From Gammaproteobacteria bacterium (GTDB lineage: Bacteria > Pseudomonadota > Gammaproteobacteria > Steroidobacterales > JABDKV01), in the NCBI GenBank assembly GCA_024638445.1, contig JAHEKH010000009.1, forward strand, positions 1 through 51,901: 51,901 nucleotides of DNA, read 5' to 3'. This document shows, one piece after another, positions 7,877 through 17,561 of the stretch. Numbering within the stretch: position 1 is the first letter of the stretch; each line of letters starts with the position of its first letter. A program made the translations under genes and the position numbers. A model generated the notes under the pieces. That model did no database searches and had not been told where the DNA came from. It was given only the letters and a program-made list of their open reading frames with translations.

Positions 7877-10663
7877 CTAGAGACTTTCCCGTAAAGCCCG
7901 CGCCTCGTCGCGGCTGCTGAATCCGCTGCCGTCCGCCAGGATCGCATCCAGCAGGTCCCGTGCCTCGGCTGACGAGCCACTGCGATGCAGGGCAACTGCG
8001 AGGTGGTAGCGAATCTCCGGGTCGTCCGGCGCCTGACGCGCGGCCGTGCGCAGCACGCGCATTGCCTCATCGACCTTGCCCTGCTTCAACAGCAACCAGC
8101 CGTAAGTGTCTGTGACCTGGCCGAGGTCCGGCATCATTTCGGTCGCCGTCTTGGCATAGGCCACGCCCTTGCGCAGGTTTTCGGCGCCGCCTTTTTCAGA
8201 GTAGATCCAGGCGAGATTGTTCAGGGCGACAATGCTGTCGGCATCGCTATCGAGCACGCGCTCGTACTCGGTAATTGCCTGGTCTTCGAGACCGTTGTCC
8301 TGGTAAGCCTGCGCCAGCGCGAGTCGGACACGGGCATTGTCGTCTTCGCGAGCCAGCCATTCCTCGAGCACCTTGTGTGAGTCCGCGCGCCCGGCCCGCT
8401 TGCGGGCCTCGAAACGCTTGATCGTCACGATGTCGTTGCTGAATTTCTCGCCCGCACTGTCGTAGGCTGCAATGGCGTCATTGTAGTGACCGCGCATGAT
8501 GTGAATGTCGCCTTCCAGCGCATTCGGTTCGGCGCGTGAGGGGTACTCCTCCTTCAGCCCGTCGGTGATCTCGAGCGCTGCGGCGTAGTTACCCAGCAGC
8601 GCTTCCATACGCGCCAGGGCAACCCGCGCGCCAAGGTGCGAAGGATCGATTTCCAGGGTTTTTTTCAACGATCGTCTTGCGGCATCGTTCATTCCCAGCT
8701 TGAGCTGCGCCCGCGACAGATTGAAGTTGACATCCACGTTGTTCGGGCCCTGCTGCAGCGCCCGTTCGAAGGTTCCCAGCGCCTCGCTGTGGCGGTTGGA
8801 GTCATATTGCACGCTGCCGAGCAGGTTCAGCGTCACCGCGCTGGCCGGCGCACGGGCAACGGCCTCGTTCGCCCGCTCGAGAGCGAGGTCTTCCTGGCCC
8901 TTGCGCAGGTAGTAACGCGCCAGCAACATGACCGGTTCCGCAGCGTCAGGGTTCTTTTCGCGCGCGGTTTCCAGAAGCTCAACGGCGCGGGCCGGGTCTC
9001 CACCCTGCTCGGCCAGGTGCGAAAGCGACATCAGTGCCAGCATGTTGGCGGGATCTTTCTCCAGCATCGCTTCGTAACGTCGGCGCGCCGCATCGGGCTG
9101 ACCCTCGGCGACATCCAGCCTGGCCAGGCTGATCAGGATACTGGGGTCGTCTGGCGCAAGTTCCAGTGCCCGCTCGAAACTGGCGCGCGCGGCTTCGCTT
9201 TCCCGTACGGCCATGTAAAAGCCGCCGAGAATCCGGTGACTGGCGGAATCATCGGGTTTTTTCTCCACCAGGCTTGTTGCATAGTCGCGTGCGCTGTCGA
9301 TATTTCCGTCCCGCAGCCGCGCCAGGACGATCAGGAAGTCTCGCTGCTTCCCGTGCATTTCGGCCGGCAGACCGTCCAGCAGCTCGATAGCCTTGTCTAT
9401 TTCGCCGACGGCGATATAGCTGGATGCAGCCTGTATCTGCACCGCGGGATCACCGCTGCCGGCTTCGGCGCCACGCTGCAGGTAGGCCAGGCCTTCTTCC
9501 GTGCGGCCACTGCGTACACCGGCCGAACCGGCCATCGTCAGGAGCTGCGGATCGGTAGCACCCGCCTCGATCAGCGGTTCGAGCGCGTTGAAAGCTTCCT
9601 CCGGGCTGCCGAGACTCATCTTGGCCTGGGCCAGCAGCCGGCGTACCTGGGCGTCATTGGGATTGGCATTGACCAGTGACTGAAGGTGTACTTCGGCAAG
9701 CGCGAAGTTCTCCTTCGACATCGCCGCGGCGGCGAGCAACAGCCGGGCCGGCTGGTAGTCGGGGAACGCAGAGATCACGCGCTGCGATTTGTCGATAGCG
9801 TTGTCGAGCTCACCGGATTCGAAATCCGCACGGGCCGCCTGGAACAGGCCGTAAGGGTGCTCGGGCGCGAGATCGAGCATTTGCGCCGCCACGTCCTGGG
9901 CTTCACCGGACTTACGCTGTACCAGCAGGGCATCGACGAGGCCGGCAAGGTACGTCATCCGCTCACGCATCAGCGCAGGTTTCTGAGCGCTGGCAATCGC
10001 CTTGCGAAAGCTGGCTTCGGAATCTGAATATTCGCCGTTGTTCAGGTGAAGCCGCCCGAGCACCGCATGCGCGGCGTGGGCGTCCGGGTTGGAGGCGATC
10101 ACCCGTTCCAGCGCACGGCTGGCCTCCTGCACATCGTCACTCTCGAGATGGATTCTCGCCATGCCCACGAGGGCGTCGGCATGATCATTCTGTTCGGCCA
10201 ACGCGGCCTCGAAGCGCGTCTGCGCCTGCCCGAGCTCGGACTTGCGCAGGTGGGCATTGCCCAGGATCGCATTCAGACTCGCCCGTTCACCGGGTGTATC
10301 GAGTTGATCCGGAGCAAACTCCATTACATCGTCAAATCGGCCAACGCCCAGCAACGCCCGTGCCAGCGGCACGACGTAATCGCGCGCTTCGGCTCCCAGC
10401 TCGCGGGCACGCTGCAGTTCCTTGGCCGCTGAGGCGGGATCGCCGGCCGCGAGGGACACGCGGCCCAGTAAAACCCTGGCTTCGATGTTGGACGGGTCCG
10501 AGCGGAGGACGTTCTTCAGCTCGATGACGGCTTCGCGATAATCCTCACGCTCCAGCGCCTGCTCCGCCTGCGCCACCCGGGTGGCGTTGTCCGCCGCGAA
10601 GTCACAACCTGAGACCACGGCAAGCGCCGCGACCACCAAAAACAATTTCTTAATTAACTTCAT
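7877..10663 (-). CDS. prsT: PEP-CTERM system TPR lipoprotein PrsT
   Basis: A 928-aa TPR lipoprotein matching PrsT (TIGR02917) in length, repeat content and position beside prsR/prsK. I chose the ATG at 10663 over the one at 10705 because it has a strong purine-rich ribosome site (GGGGGAAAG) just upstream and gives a compact lipoprotein signal, MKLIKKLFLVVAALAVVSGC (Cys20). About twenty TPR-like units fill the rest. It lies 55 bp downstream of prsR on the same strand, so the three prs genes are probably one transcription unit. It is likely anchored to a membrane on the periplasmic side. Its role in exopolysaccharide and PEP-CTERM protein handling is known only by association. Confidence 0.9.
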   Translation of the reverse strand: MKLIKKLFLVVAALAVVSGCDFAADNATRVAQAEQALEREDYREAVIELKNVLRSDPSNIEARVLLGRVSLAAGDPASAAKELQRARELGAEARDYVVPLARALLGVGRFDDVMEFAPDQLDTPGERASLNAILGNAHLRKSELGQAQTRFEAALAEQNDHADALVGMARIHLESDDVQEASRALERVIASNPDAHAAHAVLGRLHLNNGEYSDSEASFRKAIASAQKPALMRERMTYLAGLVDALLVQRKSGEAQDVAAQMLDLAPEHPYGLFQAARADFESGELDNAIDKSQRVISAFPDYQPARLLLAAAAMSKENFALAEVHLQSLVNANPNDAQVRRLLAQAKMSLGSPEEAFNALEPLIEAGATDPQLLTMAGSAGVRSGRTEEGLAYLQRGAEAGSGDPAVQIQAASSYIAVGEIDKAIELLDGLPAEMHGKQRDFLIVLARLRDGNIDSARDYATSLVEKKPDDSASHRILGGFYMAVRESEAARASFERALELAPDDPSILISLARLDVAEGQPDAARRRYEAMLEKDPANMLALMSLSHLAEQGGDPARAVELLETAREKNPDAAEPVMLLARYYLRKGQEDLALERANEAVARAPASAVTLNLLGSVQYDSNRHSEALGTFERALQQGPNNVDVNFNLSRAQLKLGMNDAARRSLKKTLEIDPSHLGARVALARMEALLGNYAAALEITDGLKEEYPSRAEPNALEGDIHIMRGHYNDAIAAYDSAGEKFSNDIVTIKRFEARKRAGRADSHKVLEEWLAREDDNARVRLALAQAYQDNGLEDQAITEYERVLDSDADSIVALNNLAWIYSEKGGAENLRKGVAYAKTATEMMPDLGQVTDTYGWLLLKQGKVDEAMRVLRTAARQAPDDPEIRYHLAVALHRSGSSAEARDLLDAILADGSGFSSRDEARALRESL

Positions 10664-10718
10664 GCCTGGCTTTCCCCCGAGGAGCGGTCGTTGATGTTTG
10701 AACATGATTCAACGCTAG

Positions 10719-12080
10719 TCAAACCGTCTCGCTCATCTCATGCTTTTGCATTAAATCGTAAAAAGTCGGACGGCTTATTCCAAGCATCTCGGCAGCCTTG
10801 GAAATATTGCCGTCGGTAATACTCAGTACCTGCTTCAGGGCCTTTCGCTCGGCTTCGAGCCTGACCGCGCGCAGGTTGATCGGGTACGAGCCGGTACCCA
10901 CCGGTTCGAGAGCCAGGTCCTCTGCAGTAACGGTTTTACCCTCGGCCATAATCACTGCGGACTTGACCTTGTTCTCCAACTCGCGAACGTTCCCGGGCCA
11001 GTCGTAGCTTTCGATTGCCTGCAGGGCATCATGGGTGAAGTTACGCAACGGTCGTCCCTGCTGCCTGGCAAACTCCTGCAGGAACGCTCGCGCGAGCACA
11101 ACGGCATCGCCGGGCCTCTCACGCAATGGCGGAATAGCAGCGGTAACTTCGCTGATGCGGTAATAGAGGTCTTCGCGGAAACGGTTCCCGGCAATGGCTT
11201 CCTTGAGATCCTGGTTCGTTGCACACACGACCCGAACATCGACCGGCAGCTCCTTACGCCCGCCGACACGCTCAACGACGCGCTCCTGCAGGAAGCGCAA
11301 CAGCTTGGCCTGCAGCGCGAGAGGCATATCGCCCAACTCGTCAAGAAAGAGGGTGCCGCCACTGGCGTACTCGATCTTGCCCGGCGTCGTCTTCGTGGCG
11401 CCGGTAAAAGCGCCTTTCTCGTAGCCGAACAATTCGCTTTCCAGCAGGTTCTCGGGAATTGCCGCGCAGTTGATCGCAACAAATGCCTCGGACTTGCGTG
11501 GACTCAGGTTATGCAGCGCACGCGCCAGCAGCTCCTTGCCCGTGCCGCTCTCACCCAGCAGCAATGTCGTTGCGGTGGTCGGCGCGACTTTCTCGATAAG
11601 CCGGCAAACCTGCAGCATCTTGTCGCTGGTAGCGATGAAACCTTCCAGCGGCGAAGCCGTCTTGCGCGCGAGCAGCTGGCGATTTTCTTCCTCGAGCTCC
11701 CACATGTTGAAGGCGCGCTGGACGATCAGCTGCAGCACTTCGGTATCCAGCGGTTTTTGGTAAAAGTCGTAGGCACCGTGACCGACCGCACGCACGGCGT
11801 TATCGGTGTCGGCATTGCCGGTTACCACGATGACCTTGATGTCGGGAGCGATCGCCAGCATCTGCTGCAGCGTAGCCATTCCTTCGCTGACACCCTCGGC
11901 ATCGGGTGGAAGACCGAGGTCCTGCAGAACGACCTTGGGCTCGCACCGCCTTAATTCAGTGATGGCCGACTTTCGGTCCTCGGCAATGACGACTTCGTAA
12001 CCTTCGAAACACCACTTTAGCTGGCTCTGCAGCCCGGGATCGTCTTCGACCACCAGTAGCGTTTTCTTTTCCTCGCTCAC
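10719..12080 (-). CDS. prsR: PEP-CTERM-box response regulator PrsR (sigma-54 activator)
   Basis: NtrC-type response regulator, 453 aa (TIGR02915-like). The receiver domain (1-120) has VEDD and the phosphoacceptor Asp54 in QDLGLPP. The central AAA+ domain carries Walker A GESGTGKE and the sigma-54-contacting motif GAFTGA. A C-terminal Fis-type helix-turn-helix contains NISKAAEMLGISRPTFYDL. It should activate RpoN promoters; a good candidate target is the -24/-12 element ahead of the PEP-CTERM gene at 18065. The start is GTG, overlapping the prsK stop by 1 nt and preceded by AGGAG, so kinase and regulator are coupled. Confidence 0.95.
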   Translation of the reverse strand: MSEEKKTLLVVEDDPGLQSQLKWCFEGYEVVIAEDRKSAITELRRCEPKVVLQDLGLPPDAEGVSEGMATLQQMLAIAPDIKVIVVTGNADTDNAVRAVGHGAYDFYQKPLDTEVLQLIVQRAFNMWELEEENRQLLARKTASPLEGFIATSDKMLQVCRLIEKVAPTTATTLLLGESGTGKELLARALHNLSPRKSEAFVAINCAAIPENLLESELFGYEKGAFTGATKTTPGKIEYASGGTLFLDELGDMPLALQAKLLRFLQERVVERVGGRKELPVDVRVVCATNQDLKEAIAGNRFREDLYYRISEVTAAIPPLRERPGDAVVLARAFLQEFARQQGRPLRNFTHDALQAIESYDWPGNVRELENKVKSAVIMAEGKTVTAEDLALEPVGTGSYPINLRAVRLEAERKALKQVLSITDGNISKAAEMLGISRPTFYDLMQKHEMSETV

Positions 12081-14149
12081 TAGACTGCTCCTGTTTGCTG
12101 TACTACGCCGTCGTCGGCAACTGCCAGGGGAAGCACCAGTCGAAACCGTGTGCCGTCGCCGGCACCGCTCTCGACCTCGACATCTCCGCCGGCTGATCGC
12201 ACGAATTCACGCGCCTGGTAGGCGCCGATGCCCATTCCCTTGCTGCCTTTCGTCGATTCGAAAGGCCGGAACAGGCGTTCACGAATGAAATGATCATCCA
12301 TGCCCGGTCCATTATCCACGACTTCCACGATCGCGCTATCGTCGCGCTGGTAGAGCCGTATCGTCACCTTGCCGCCGGGGCCGGCGGCATCCTGTGCATT
12401 GCGGACCACGTGACCCAGGACCGTCGCCAGGCCATCGCGGCTGGCTCGCACCTGCAGTTCGCCCGACTCGACTGCAACATTGACACCGGGCTGCCGTGGC
12501 GAACACTGGGCTGCAACATCCTCGCACAACGCCGCCAGGTCCAGCCGCCGCGCCACTTCGGGGGCCTCACCCTGGCGAAGTTGCTCGAGCAACCGGCTCA
12601 TCCGGCGAACCGAGTTGTCGACGGTGGAAATTGCATCCTCGATAAATTCGGGATTGTGCTTGTGACGCGCAGCATTCTTCACGACCAGGCTCTGCTGGGC
12701 AATCAGGTTTTTCAGGTCGTGCATGATGAAAGCGGTGAACCGGTTGAACGCCTGGAACTGGCTGGCCTCGGCCAGCATCCCGGCCGCGCGCTCCATTTCG
12801 AGATATCCGGCCACCTGCCTGCCGAGCGTTTTCAGCAGGTCGAGGTCTTCCCAGGTCAGTGCCTGCGGCGCCCTTGATCGCGCCAGCACGATAAATCCCG
12901 ACAGACCCTCATCCTTGACCAGCGGAACTACCAGCCAGGCGGCGGGTAGTTCCTCGAGCCAGCGCGGTATTTTCAGCGATCCGTACATCCCGGGATTGCG
13001 CCGATGCTCGGCGAGGTCGACAACCCAGCTGCGTTCGGAAAGGAACACCAGGAGGGGGCTGTCGGCAGAAACGGCGGCTATCTCCGGAACGGCCAGGTTC
13101 CACTTCGACACCAGCGTGTAGCTGTTCTCGTTCGCACGCATCCAGAGTGCACCGCCAGGGCTTTCAACCGGGTTTGCGACGCTCATGATTGCCCGGTCTT
13201 TCAGCGGCAGTTCGTCATCCGCCGAAGACAACAGCCGGGTAAGGCGCAGCCACTCCTCGCGGTAATCGTATTTGTAACGGAAAAAATGCTTGTTCAGGAA
13301 AACCCGGATTCGGGCCCTGACCTGACCGGAGAACAACAGCACCAACAGGCCCAGCATGCCGGCAAAGACGAAAATCGCCTGCGCCACGGTCCCCCACTCG
13401 CCACCCCAGATTCGCACGTAGTAGCCGCCGGCAGCCATGGCCAGCAGGTAGAGTCCGGCGCCCAGCAGGCTGGTCGTGTAAAACGCCATCTGCCGCGACA
13501 CGTACAAGCCCGCGGACCATTGCGCGCTGCGCGAGGCGGATACGGCGATGAGTGGCGCCACGAGCAGGTGAATGTAGCCACGGGAGTTCCACAATCCCTG
13601 GTCGATGCCACGAAACATCAGGCCCTTCGCATACATCACGAGGTCAAAAACGAACAGACCCGCCAGCGCGAGGCACAGAAACTTGACCGACCAGCGCTGG
13701 GACGCCAGCGTGTTCCGATAGACCTGCTCCGTGATCACCAGCCCGGTGAGGGCCATAATGAAAAAGCCGTACAGGAATATCGACTGCACCCATTCGCGGG
13801 CGTCGAACAGCACGGCCACTGAACCAGCCCCGAGCAATACCACCCAGAGGCCGTGAACGAACAGGCGCATGCGCGCCGGGAACTCGGACTCGCCGCGGCC
13901 GAGAATCAGGCTGACGAGAAATATCAGCCAGAAGGTCGACTTGAATAACTCGGCAAGAAAAACCAGCACCGGTGACAGGGTTGGCGTGCCGGCGTGAACC
14001 GCGAGCAGCATGCACCAGGCGACCGTTGCGCCGACCGCCACCAGCAACAGCGCACCGAGGCGCCCCCGCCAGATCGTCAGCAATGCAATGCCCAGTGCGG
14101 TAAAAGCAACCGCGCCCGACAGGTAACCAATCAGTCCTACTGATGCCAT
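12080..14149 (-). CDS. prsK: PEP-CTERM system histidine kinase PrsK
   Basis: Membrane sensor histidine kinase, 689 aa (TIGR02916-like). The N-terminal third is a polytopic sensor with about 8 TM helices. A GAF-like region follows (around 300-450). The dimerisation box has phosphoacceptor His in FIMHDLKNLIAQQ, and the HATPase domain has VVRNAQDAA, DNGPGMD and GMGIGAYQAREF. It is the cognate kinase of PrsR, to which it is fused by a 1-nt stop/start overlap. The signal is unknown; an envelope or exopolysaccharide cue is inferred. It lies 10 bp after the sugar transferase stop codon, so the initiating glycosyl-phosphate transferase and its regulators are probably co-transcribed. Confidence 0.95.
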   Translation of the reverse strand: MASVGLIGYLSGAVAFTALGIALLTIWRGRLGALLLVAVGATVAWCMLLAVHAGTPTLSPVLVFLAELFKSTFWLIFLVSLILGRGESEFPARMRLFVHGLWVVLLGAGSVAVLFDAREWVQSIFLYGFFIMALTGLVITEQVYRNTLASQRWSVKFLCLALAGLFVFDLVMYAKGLMFRGIDQGLWNSRGYIHLLVAPLIAVSASRSAQWSAGLYVSRQMAFYTTSLLGAGLYLLAMAAGGYYVRIWGGEWGTVAQAIFVFAGMLGLLVLLFSGQVRARIRVFLNKHFFRYKYDYREEWLRLTRLLSSADDELPLKDRAIMSVANPVESPGGALWMRANENSYTLVSKWNLAVPEIAAVSADSPLLVFLSERSWVVDLAEHRRNPGMYGSLKIPRWLEELPAAWLVVPLVKDEGLSGFIVLARSRAPQALTWEDLDLLKTLGRQVAGYLEMERAAGMLAEASQFQAFNRFTAFIMHDLKNLIAQQSLVVKNAARHKHNPEFIEDAISTVDNSVRRMSRLLEQLRQGEAPEVARRLDLAALCEDVAAQCSPRQPGVNVAVESGELQVRASRDGLATVLGHVVRNAQDAAGPGGKVTIRLYQRDDSAIVEVVDNGPGMDDHFIRERLFRPFESTKGSKGMGIGAYQAREFVRSAGGDVEVESGAGDGTRFRLVLPLAVADDGVVQQTGAV

Positions 14150-14159
14150 GCGCCGCTCG

Positions 14160-15542
14160 TCACCGTGCCCCGGTCCGCCACAACACCACCTCCGCGGTCT
14201 GCAACAGGATCAACAGGTCCAGCAGGAGGGTGTGGTTCTTGACGTAGTAGAGGTCGTACTGAAGTTTTTCGAGCGCGTCCTGCTGGGAGGCGCCGTATTC
14301 GTACTTGAGCTGCGCCCAGCCGGTAATGCCGGGTTTCACGCAATGACGTTCCCGGTAATAAGGTATTCGCTGACTCAGCTGATCCACGAAATCCGGCCGC
14401 TCGGGCCGCGGCCCGACAAAACTCATGTCACCGCGCAGCACATTGATGATCTGCGGCAACTCGTCAAGACGGAACTTGCGGATGATACGGCCGATGCGGG
14501 TGACGCGATCGTCATTGCGGGCGGCCCACTGCGGTCCGTCTTTCTCCGCATCGATCCGCATGCTGCGAAACTTGAGCACCTCGAAAATCTGCCCCTGGAA
14601 TCCGACCCGCGCCTGGCGGTAGAAAACCGGCAGACCATCGTCAATCACGATTGCCAGCGCGACCAGGAGCATGACCGGCCAGGTAATCAGCAGCAAAACG
14701 ACGCTGGCGACAATATCGAATATGCGTTCTGAAACCGCCTGTATACGGCTACGCCCAAAACCTTCCGAGAAAATCATCCAGCTCGGGTACAGCAGGTCCA
14801 GCTTGACCTTGCCGGTTTCACGCTCGAAATACGTCAGCGCATCGCTCACGCTGATACCGCTCAGCTTGCAGTCCAGTAACTCCTGTACCGGCAGGCCCTT
14901 GCGCCGATCGTCGATTGCCACGACGATTTCATCGACGTCATTGGCCACCGCGTAGTCGACCAGCCTGCCCCGGTACTCGACCACGTCCGAGGGATCGACC
15001 CGGGTCTCGATGTCACCGGTCGAACGAATGAAACCGAGCAGGTTTGACTGCCGCTGGTCGGTGCTGCCGGTCAGGTTCACCAGGTTGGCCGCTTTTTCTC
15101 CTGCCCCGTAGACCAGCACGCGGGGCTTGAAAAAATTCTCGCCGACCAGCGTGTAAAACCCGAGCCGGACAATACAGAGGGACACGAAGCCGACGATGAA
15201 GGTAATCCCGAGAGCACCGCGCCCGAGATACAGCCCCGGAATGATGTAAAACAGCAGCGCCATCAGCACCCCGGCCAGCACGAAGCTTGCCGCGAGCCTG
15301 ATGAACATACTGAGTTTTTCCGGGTAGGCGCGAGCCTGGTAAAGCCCCATTGCGATCATGCAGATCATCACGACTGCCGCGAATGCCAGCGGCCGGCCGT
15401 AGATGGCCCCGACGATCTCCAGGTTGCCGGAAAAACGCACCCAGCCGCCGATATAGACCGCTGCAATCAGCAGCAGCCCCTCGACGACACCCAGTATCAG
15501 CACGGGCAGCTGGATGTAGTGCTTGAATATCCTGACTGGCAC
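14160..15542 (-). CDS. XrtA-system initiating sugar transferase (undecaprenyl-phosphate hexose-1-P transferase family)
   Basis: Membrane polyprenol-phosphate sugar-1-phosphate transferase, 460 aa (TIGR03013/EpsB-like). The N-terminal half has about four TM helices and a Rossmann-like cytosolic domain (VLVYGAGEKAANLVNL). The C-terminal bacterial sugar transferase domain contains KFRSMRIDAEKDG, KFRLDELPQIINVLRGDMSF and VGPRPERPDF. This enzyme type loads the first sugar on undecaprenyl phosphate to begin repeat-unit synthesis. The start is GTG; the opening IFKHYIQLPVLILGVVEGLLL-like TM pattern fits the family start. It heads the sugar transferase-prsK-prsR-prsT unit. Confidence 0.92.
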   Translation of the reverse strand: MPVRIFKHYIQLPVLILGVVEGLLLIAAVYIGGWVRFSGNLEIVGAIYGRPLAFAAVVMICMIAMGLYQARAYPEKLSMFIRLAASFVLAGVLMALLFYIIPGLYLGRGALGITFIVGFVSLCIVRLGFYTLVGENFFKPRVLVYGAGEKAANLVNLTGSTDQRQSNLLGFIRSTGDIETRVDPSDVVEYRGRLVDYAVANDVDEIVVAIDDRRKGLPVQELLDCKLSGISVSDALTYFERETGKVKLDLLYPSWMIFSEGFGRSRIQAVSERIFDIVASVVLLLITWPVMLLVALAIVIDDGLPVFYRQARVGFQGQIFEVLKFRSMRIDAEKDGPQWAARNDDRVTRIGRIIRKFRLDELPQIINVLRGDMSFVGPRPERPDFVDQLSQRIPYYRERHCVKPGITGWAQLKYEYGASQQDALEKLQYDLYYVKNHTLLLDLLILLQTAEVVLWRTGAR

Positions 15543-15586
15543 TCAATCTCCGTTGCGGTTTGCCGGTAAACGCACGCGGGCGATCA

Positions 15587-15608
15587 GGCCGGGCATGGTA
15601 ACCCGGCC
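15587..15608 (-). other. Inverted repeat ahead of the sugar transferase gene
   Basis: GGCCGGG and CCCGGCC form a perfect 7-bp stem around an 8-nt loop in the 125-bp gap upstream of the GTG at 15542. There is no T-tract, so it is not a typical terminator. It could be a leader hairpin or an operator. No recognisable promoter hexamers or GG-N10-GC element were found in this gap. Confidence 0.25.
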
Positions 15609-15667
15609 GGTGCGACCACAGCTGTCTTAGTTTAGGTGAATATGGGTGGCGGATTATGTGAAATTGG

Positions 15668-16576
15668 TCACAGTGGGGGCTCCGCGCCATCCAGCGGACC
15701 GATCCGCAAAACCTGTTCCCCGGCCCCCTCTGCGACGACCACCAGGTGCTCGCCGCTGAACGCGACCGCCTCGAACTGCGCCAGCCTCGGGAGCGGAAGC
15801 TGCCTTGGAGTGCGGGCCAGGCTCTCGGACCAGCGTTCGCTGCCCTCACGTGTGTAGAGATAGACGTTGCGATAGGTGAGCAGTGCCAGCGTCCGTCCAT
15901 CGGGCGACAGGTCCGCCGCGGTTGGCTGGTGACGCCACGGACCCAGCAGCGGCGATTCCAGCATCTCGGCCATGCTCGGCCGCGGGAGGCCCACCGCGCT
16001 GGCAATCCGGCGGGCCTCGAGCGGCCGTCTCGGCATGGCGATCAGCGTCAGCGGCAACTCATAGACCGCCGCCGGCGTTTCCCGCTTCGTGATCAGCAGG
16101 ATACGGTCGCCTTCGACATCCACGGCAATTGCCTCGCAGTCGTGAGAACCGTCCTCGTACCTGAACGGCAGGCGGGAGACCAGGGCTACGTCACCGCTGA
16201 AGCGGCCGTCTTCCCCCGGCCGGGGCTCGGCGACGATATAGAGCCAACTCACCTTGCGCGCGGTATTGTTGTCGCCGGTGTCGGCAACCAGCAGGTAGTG
16301 CTCACCGTCGAGGCTGAAAGCAGCGAGATCTTCCCAGTCGATGTTTCGGGCCTGCTGCAACCTGACGAAACCAAGATCCGAACCCGTCGTGCTCATCGCC
16401 CGCAGGAACGGCCCGTTGCCGCTGTCGTTGATCGCCCAGATTACGCCGGGTGTTGCGCCGGATACCGCAATCCCGCTGGTCTCACTCAGGTTACGGGACT
16501 CGATCTGTCCAAGGACTTCGATTTCGGCACCCGGTGCGAACGCCGGCAGGATCAGCAGCAGCCAGGCAAGTCTCAT
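15668..16576 (-). CDS. Secreted beta-propeller-like protein of unknown function
   Basis: A 302-aa protein with an N-terminal signal peptide (MRLAWLLLILPAFAPGAE). The mature part has repeated hydrophobic strands with motifs such as GVIWAINDSGNGP, NIDWEDLAAF and LLVADTGDNNTAR. This pattern is seen in exported propeller-fold proteins of the NHL/SMP-30-like class, often with metal-binding Asp and Asn residues. I do not recognise a specific family or substrate. It overlaps the stop of the FieF-like exporter by 4 nt (ATGA), so the two are translationally coupled. A periplasmic role linked to metal handling is possible but is only inferred from this pairing. Confidence 0.7.
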   Translation of the reverse strand: MRLAWLLLILPAFAPGAEIEVLGQIESRNLSETSGIAVSGATPGVIWAINDSGNGPFLRAMSTTGSDLGFVRLQQARNIDWEDLAAFSLDGEHYLLVADTGDNNTARKVSWLYIVAEPRPGEDGRFSGDVALVSRLPFRYEDGSHDCEAIAVDVEGDRILLITKRETPAAVYELPLTLIAMPRRPLEARRIASAVGLPRPSMAEMLESPLLGPWRHQPTAADLSPDGRTLALLTYRNVYLYTREGSERWSESLARTPRQLPLPRLAQFEAVAFSGEHLVVVAEGAGEQVLRIGPLDGAEPPL

Positions 16577-17472
16577 GACGGGTGATCGGCGCTGACCGGG
16601 TCGTGGTGAATCAACACGTCGGCGTTGGGAAACTCGCGGAGAATTTCCGCCTCGACGACATCACCAATCCCGTGTGCCTCGATCAGGGGAATATGGTCGT
16701 CGAATTCGAGATGCATTTGCACAAAGTAATCGCGACCCGATTGCCTGGTGCGCATCTCGTGCACACCGAGTACCCGCGTATGCGCCTCGGCGATACTTCG
16801 CATTCGTTCCTGCACGCCGGAGGGTAACTGCCGGTCCATCAGCATGTAGACCGCATCCCGGCCTATACGCCAGGCGCTGACCGAGACGAAAACCGCGATG
16901 GCGATCCCGAGTATCGCATCGAGCTGGCCGAATCCGATGGTACTGAGGAGCAACGTGGCTATCACGCTCAGGTTGACCAGCAAGTCGGTCGTATAGTGCA
17001 ACGAATCGGCGCGAATTGCCGTCGAGCCTGTTTTCTTCACGACGTATCGCTGCAGCAGCAACAGCCCCAGCGTTACCACGGTGGCGAATGCGATCACCGC
17101 GATGCCTACATCGATCCGTTCGAGGGGTACCGGGTGAGCAAGCCGCTCGAGCGCGTGGAGCACCAGGAAGACGGCCGAACCGCTGATAAAGGTTGCCTGC
17201 CCAAGCGCAGCCAGGGACTCGGCCTTGCCGTGACCGAACTGGTGATACTGATCGGCCGGCATGAGCGAATAACGCACGGCAACGAGATTAATGATCGACG
17301 CCAGCGCGTCCATCATCGAATCGACCAGCGAAGCCATGACGCTGACCGCGCCGCTCAGGGCCCAGGCCGCCAGCTTGGCAACAATGAGCAACAGCGCAGT
17401 CGCAACCGATGCGTTGGTTGCCAGTCGCAACAGGCGGGCTGCCTGCTCGGGCGGAAGGACTGTCGGATTCAT
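16573..17472 (-). CDS. fieF: Cation diffusion facilitator, FieF-like Zn/Fe exporter
   Basis: Inner-membrane divalent metal/proton antiporter, 299 aa, the same length as FieF/YiiP, with strong similarity along its whole length. Metal site A has Asp51 and Asp55 (LVDSMMD) and the partner SLHYTTD on the fifth helix. The signature PADQYHQFGHGKAESLAAL-like segment follows TM2. The cytosolic C-terminal domain keeps the His/Asp metal sites (QMHLEFDD, HHDPVSADH). Six TM helices are expected. It pumps Zn2+ or Fe2+ out of the cytoplasm. It is separated from the upstream PEP-CTERM gene by a strong terminator and so must have its own promoter, which I could not pinpoint. Confidence 0.92.
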   Translation of the reverse strand: MNPTVLPPEQAARLLRLATNASVATALLLIVAKLAAWALSGAVSVMASLVDSMMDALASIINLVAVRYSLMPADQYHQFGHGKAESLAALGQATFISGSAVFLVLHALERLAHPVPLERIDVGIAVIAFATVVTLGLLLLQRYVVKKTGSTAIRADSLHYTTDLLVNLSVIATLLLSTIGFGQLDAILGIAIAVFVSVSAWRIGRDAVYMLMDRQLPSGVQERMRSIAEAHTRVLGVHEMRTRQSGRDYFVQMHLEFDDHIPLIEAHGIGDVVEAEILREFPNADVLIHHDPVSADHPS

Positions 17473-17514
17473 CGCATCATCCTAATATCATCCGCATCGG
17501 CGTGACAGCAGGAC

Positions 17515-17545
17515 AAAAAAAACCCCGCAAACAGCGGGGTTTTTT
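17515..17545 (-). terminator. Rho-independent terminator after the PEP-CTERM gene
   Basis: CCCCGC / GCGGGG stem (17523-17528 and 17534-17539) with a 5-nt loop, flanked by an A-run (17515-17522) and a T-run (17540-17545). On the minus strand the stem is followed by a run of T residues, ending the PEP-CTERM transcript before fieF. The A-run on the other side lets it work in both directions. Confidence 0.9.
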
Positions 17546-17561
17546 CCAGGCTGCAGCCGGA

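Noticed and set aside
8636-9679. 347-codon plus-strand open frame inside prsT
   Set aside because: Antisense shadow created by the GC-rich TPR repeats.
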